6,420 bases of DNA from Candidatus Omnitrophota bacterium (GTDB taxonomy: Bacteria; Omnitrophota; Gorgyraeia; 2-02-FULL-51-18; JAGOUK01): assembly GCA_018061225.1 (NCBI GenBank), contig JAGOUK010000079.1:1-6420 (forward strand), read 5' to 3'. Numbering within the stretch: the stretch's first letter is position 1; the number at the start of each line of letters is the position of its first letter. Shown piece after piece: positions 6,096 to 6,420 of the stretch. The notes under the pieces are model-generated. The model searched no databases, was not told the DNA's origin, and worked only from the letters and a program-made list of their open reading frames with translations. The translations under genes were made by a program, and so were the position numbers.

Positions 6096-6102
6096 AAGGA
6101 GG
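6096..6102 (+). promoter_or_regulatory. Strong Shine-Dalgarno site that fixes a GTG start
   Basis: AAGGAGG is followed by a 5-nt spacer (TTTTA) and GTG at 6108. This decides the start of the small gene against the upstream in-frame ATG at 6063, which would place the ribosome site inside the coding region and add a polar, non-family N-terminus. Confidence 0.88.
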
Positions 6103-6107
6103 TTTTA

Positions 6108-6275
6108 GTGGGTCTCATTATCAGCTTAATCACGGTTGTTCTTTACGTTGTTGCCTTGCTTCAGATCGTCAAAAGCGCTGCCAGCACCGGCAAGAAAGTG
6201 CTCTGGGCCATTGTCGTTCTGTTGTTCCCCATCATCGGTGCCGTGATTTATCTCGTGATCGGCAGCAAGAAGTAA
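6108..6275 (+). CDS. 55-residue PLDc_N-type two-helix membrane peptide
   Basis: The short protein starts at GTG 6108 with an excellent ribosome site and consists of two membrane helices, about residues 3-21 and 31-51, joined by KSAASTGKK. The second helix carries the PLDc_N pattern (N-terminal domain of cardiolipin synthases): Trp33, Pro41, Gly44 and Tyr48 in LWAIVVLLFPIIGAVIYL, ending in GSKK. No phospholipase D catalytic domain follows; the stop at 6275 is followed by a terminator. Stand-alone proteins of this type are common in bacteria and have no settled function, and membrane association is the only safe statement. It is a single-gene unit transcribed divergently from the methyltransferase gene and convergently with the gene ending at 6346. 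The helix pattern and ribosome site make this a real gene despite its size. Confidence 0.87.
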   Translation: MGLIISLITVVLYVVALLQIVKSAASTGKKVLWAIVVLLFPIIGAVIYLVIGSKK

Positions 6276-6288
6276 GTCGCTCTTAATT

Positions 6289-6330
6289 AAAACGGCGGGG
6301 AGCCTGATGGCTCCCCGCCGTTTTTTATTT
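6289..6330 (+). terminator. Strong factor-independent terminator, probably bidirectional
   Basis: A perfect 16-bp stem (6289-6304 with 6309-6324, core ACGGCGGGGAGCC) closes on a TGAT loop and runs into a T-rich tail (TTTTTTATTTT). It lies 13 bp after the PLDc_N stop. On the minus strand the stem is followed by TTTTAATTAA, so it can also end the convergent gene whose stop is at 6346. Confidence 0.93.
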
Positions 6331-6345
6331 TAAGCCGTTCTAAGT

Positions 6346-6420
6346 TTACTGAGCTTTTTTGGTCAGTGAACCAAAAAGATCCGCAACACCCTTGACCGCC
6401 TCATCGGCACTCTTGGTCAG
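6346..6420 (-). CDS. Probable C-terminal end of a minus-strand gene (cut by window edge)
   Basis: A minus-strand frame enters at 6420 and reads 24 codons to a TAA at 6346-6348. The peptide, containing KSADEAVKGVADLFGSLTKK, has the charge and small-residue pattern of an amphipathic helix, and its stop lies just before the bidirectional terminator, as expected for a convergent gene. It is too short to assign to a family, and the main doubt is that an open frame of this length can occur by chance. Confidence 0.5.
   Translation of the reverse strand: MTKSADEAVKGVADLFGSLTKKAQ

Noticed and set aside
6063..6107. ATG at 6063 as start of the PLDc_N-type gene
   Set aside because: It lies inside the 5' hairpin and lacks a ribosome site, while AAGGAGG at 6096-6102 correctly precedes GTG 6108.
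6355..6378. Inverted repeat TTTTTGGT/ACCAAAAA near the right edge
   Set aside because: It lies inside the probable C-terminal codons of the minus-strand gene and is low in complexity; the real terminator is the 16-bp stem at 6289-6324.

Overview
The window is an ordinary bacterial chromosomal segment of medium-to-high G+C in its genes. It has short, more A+T-rich intergenic gaps and recognisable Shine-Dalgarno sites. A lipoprotein signal on an L,D-transpeptidase and a secreted, acidic protein suggest a diderm (Gram-negative-type) bacterium. The protein families present do not allow a firm taxonomic placement; an uncultured lineage is possible, but that is only an impression. There is no rRNA, tRNA, CRISPR array, transposase or phage gene.

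Layout, left to right. (a) 1-498, minus: the first 166 codons of a secreted, Asp-rich protein of unknown function that runs off the left edge. (b) 499-640: an A+T-rich gap with a perfect 21-bp palindrome over a likely promoter and a pair of 8-bp direct repeats exactly 20 bp apart. (c) 641-2459, minus: three closely packed genes, transcribed in the order L,D-transpeptidase lipoprotein, four-helix DUF1761-like membrane protein, class I glutamine amidotransferase. The last two overlap by 20 bp if the preferred start is right. (d) 2472-2577: a 106-bp nested inverted repeat (perfect 26-bp outer arms, perfect 9-bp inner stem) that looks like a dispersed REP/MITE-type element. (e) 2605-5905, minus: an integral-membrane methyltransferase of the ICMT/PEMT type overlapping by 8 bp a complete M1-family zinc aminopeptidase. 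(f) 5906-6107: a divergent promoter region. (g) 6108-6275, plus: a 55-residue two-helix PLDc_N-type membrane peptide with an excellent ribosome site, followed by a strong terminator. (h) 6346-6420, minus: the probable last 24 codons of another gene, convergent with (g).

How the genes may work together: the minus-strand genes from 5905 down to 641 could form one long transcription unit, because spacings are short and no factor-independent terminator is visible between them. The 145-bp gap holding the inverted repeat is the likeliest place for a break. Themes are envelope and housekeeping functions: membrane methyl transfer, peptide trimming, peptidoglycan cross-linking and amide-nitrogen transfer or glutamine hydrolysis. 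I see no coherent new defence, mobile or biosynthetic system. The most interesting items are the nested repeat that would fold directly in front of the L,D-transpeptidase start, the palindrome over the promoter of the secreted protein, and the dyad at the predicted 5' end of the PLDc_N transcript.
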